A model generated the notes under the pieces. The model was given only the letters and a program-made list of their open reading frames with translations, ran no database searches and was not told where the DNA came from. A stretch of 44,195 bases of DNA from positions 64,001-108,195 of the forward strand of contig JAQGDQ010000716.1 of assembly GCA_030141605.1 (NCBI GenBank), written 5' to 3'. The stretch is from Tubiluchus corallicola (lineage: Eukaryota > Priapulida > Priapulimorpha > Priapulimorphida > Tubiluchidae). This document shows, piece after piece, positions 42,966 to 44,195 of this stretch (the first letter of the stretch is position 1; each line of letters starts with the position of its first letter). The position numbers were made by a program, and so were the translations under genes.

Positions 42966-44195
42966 TTCTCCGACTTTTGCTGAAAAAGTTCTCTCTCCTG
43001 ATGTAAAAATTGATAGAAGGTGGTTTGTTGATGGGGAGCTAACAGAACTTGCTAGTTCTGCGCATTTCCCTTGCACACGGGTTTCGTCAATGCCGTTGAA
43101 TTTTGAAAGCATTTGCGAGGAGCAGTTAGCTCAGCTTGTAAACACTTGTTCAGTTGCTGATTCAAAATTTGATAGAACAAAGAGCAATTTTGGTTCTGGT
43201 ACATTGGCTCAGTCAGAAGATATTGACTTTTTTAAAATAATAGTGATGATGAATTCTCAATGGGCAAAAAGCCAAAATGCTCTTGTATTCCTCTGAGTTC
43301 ATCCTTGTATACTGGTCGTGCTCAGTGCGATGTACATCGTGATGTGTCATGTTCTCGTTTTGTCCAGTCTGCTGATGTAGATGCTGGTCCTACCACATCT
43401 TTCTCCACTGTTGTGTCTACTGTTAGTAATTGTCTGACAGACACTGCTTTTTCTGGACATTCGACGCGACCAAAAGTAAATTTAGGCGCACGCGTCTTAC
43501 CGAGTACCCAAAACTTAGACAGTGATTTGGCAGAAGAAGTTCGTTCATTTAAACAGGAACTTGCGTCCCTGAATAGCCAATTCGCAAATTTAGTTAGTAT
43601 CGTAGCTACCTTACCGCGCGCTATGTCGTTAGCACTTTCTGCAAAAAGTTAGCCGGTGGCTCAAACGCAGTTATACAGCTGATATACCACACTGGGAATT
43701 ATCAGAAGGAACGCTTCCTAAGCATATAGTTACTGTGCCCCGTGTACACTTTAAAGATTGTGAACCGACAGGGCAAACGATAATGCATTTTAAAAATGTA
43801 TGCGACACTCCCTTCGGTTATGGTTCGGCCAGTGATATTCAAAATGCTCATGAAAAGACAAAATTCTTTCATAGAAACGCGCCTTTAGCACAAGTAAATT
43901 CTTTCGGGAATGATGCTTGTAAGGCTCTACCCTCTTTGATGGAGAAAATGTTCCCTGGGAAAGCTATGAAGCCCAATTAAAATTATTAATGATTGCAAAT
44001 AATTGGACCGATAATGAAGCTGGGGCTCGTCTTGCCTTAAAGTTAAAGGGTGCAGCTGTAGGAATTCTTGAGGTAATTCCTTTAGCCCAAAGGTCCAGTT
44101 ATAAAAGTTTGTCTACTGCATTGAGACGACATTTTGGTACTCAACATAAACATAGTCTTTACAGAGCTCATTATAATGCTCGTACAAGGCGTCCA
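42966..44195 (+). pseudogene. Gypsy-like gag region, frameshifted and cut by window edge
   Basis: Open segments in two frames follow the primer site: one frame to 43296, a second over 43260-43652, the first again from about 43654 to 43935, and the second from there to the window end. The last change falls in a CCTCTTTGATGG run, where a single missing base accounts for it. The final segment has a typical Gypsy gag core: WESYEAQLKLL, NNWTDNEAGARLALKLKGAA and YKSLSTALRRHFG. A Met at 42916 lies inside the LTR before the primer site and is not the start. Protease, RT and integrase would lie beyond the right edge. Frameshifts suggest a dead copy, though sequencing error in short runs is possible. 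Confidence 0.75.

Overview
The window looks like nuclear DNA from an invertebrate animal. It is AT-rich and has spliceosomal introns with GT...AG borders, long microsatellites, two non-LTR (LINE) fragments, the 5' end of an LTR retrotransposon and several families of diverged dispersed repeats. There is no sign of bacterial gene organisation. The phylum cannot be fixed from the sequence; a mollusc or other marine invertebrate would fit the LINE types, but that is only an impression.

The first 33.5 kb holds six genes, and all six belong to glycan-building enzyme families expected in the Golgi. From left to right they are: a GT11 alpha-1,2-fucosyltransferase (1950-3143, minus), a GT92/DUF23 glycosyltransferase (4985-6400, minus), a second GT11 fucosyltransferase (10210-11247, minus), a galactose-3-O-sulfotransferase-family enzyme (exons 19928-20010 and 18333-19368, minus), a GT31 beta-1,3-glycosyltransferase (exons 21946-22519 and 25347-25810, plus), and an HNK-1/chondroitin-type carbohydrate sulfotransferase (exons 33370-33508 and 29900-30858, minus). 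The short first exons of the two sulfotransferases were found by reading the minus strand for a phase-matched donor. Each supplies the missing ATG and the membrane anchor. With them, all six proteins are type II membrane proteins with a short cytosolic tail, one anchor, a stem and a lumenal catalytic domain.

Together the six could build one class of structure: GT31 adds beta-linked Gal (or GlcNAc), GT11 enzymes cap Gal with alpha-1,2-Fuc, GT92 may galactosylate a fucose or another acceptor, and the two PAPS-dependent enzymes sulfate Gal or GalNAc/GlcA. This pathway is inferred from families and location only. A physical cluster of unrelated glycosyltransferase and sulfotransferase families in an animal is the most interesting feature of the window.

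Between the genes lie dispersed repeats: a ~600 bp family with five copies, a ~440 bp direct-repeat pair flanking the galactose sulfotransferase, a ~190 bp pair on either side of GT31 exon 1, and a composite element with a ~41 bp minisatellite present in inverted orientation at 13.3 and 28 kb. From 34.7 kb on the window is mobile-element and simple-repeat territory. It holds a 5'-truncated LINE reverse transcriptase (plus), joined tail to tail with the endonuclease half of an RTE-type LINE (minus), then TCACG, AAT/ATT, ATC and TTA microsatellites, a degenerate ~90 bp tandem repeat, and a Ty3/Gypsy-like LTR, tRNA-Leu primer site and frameshifted gag running off the right edge.
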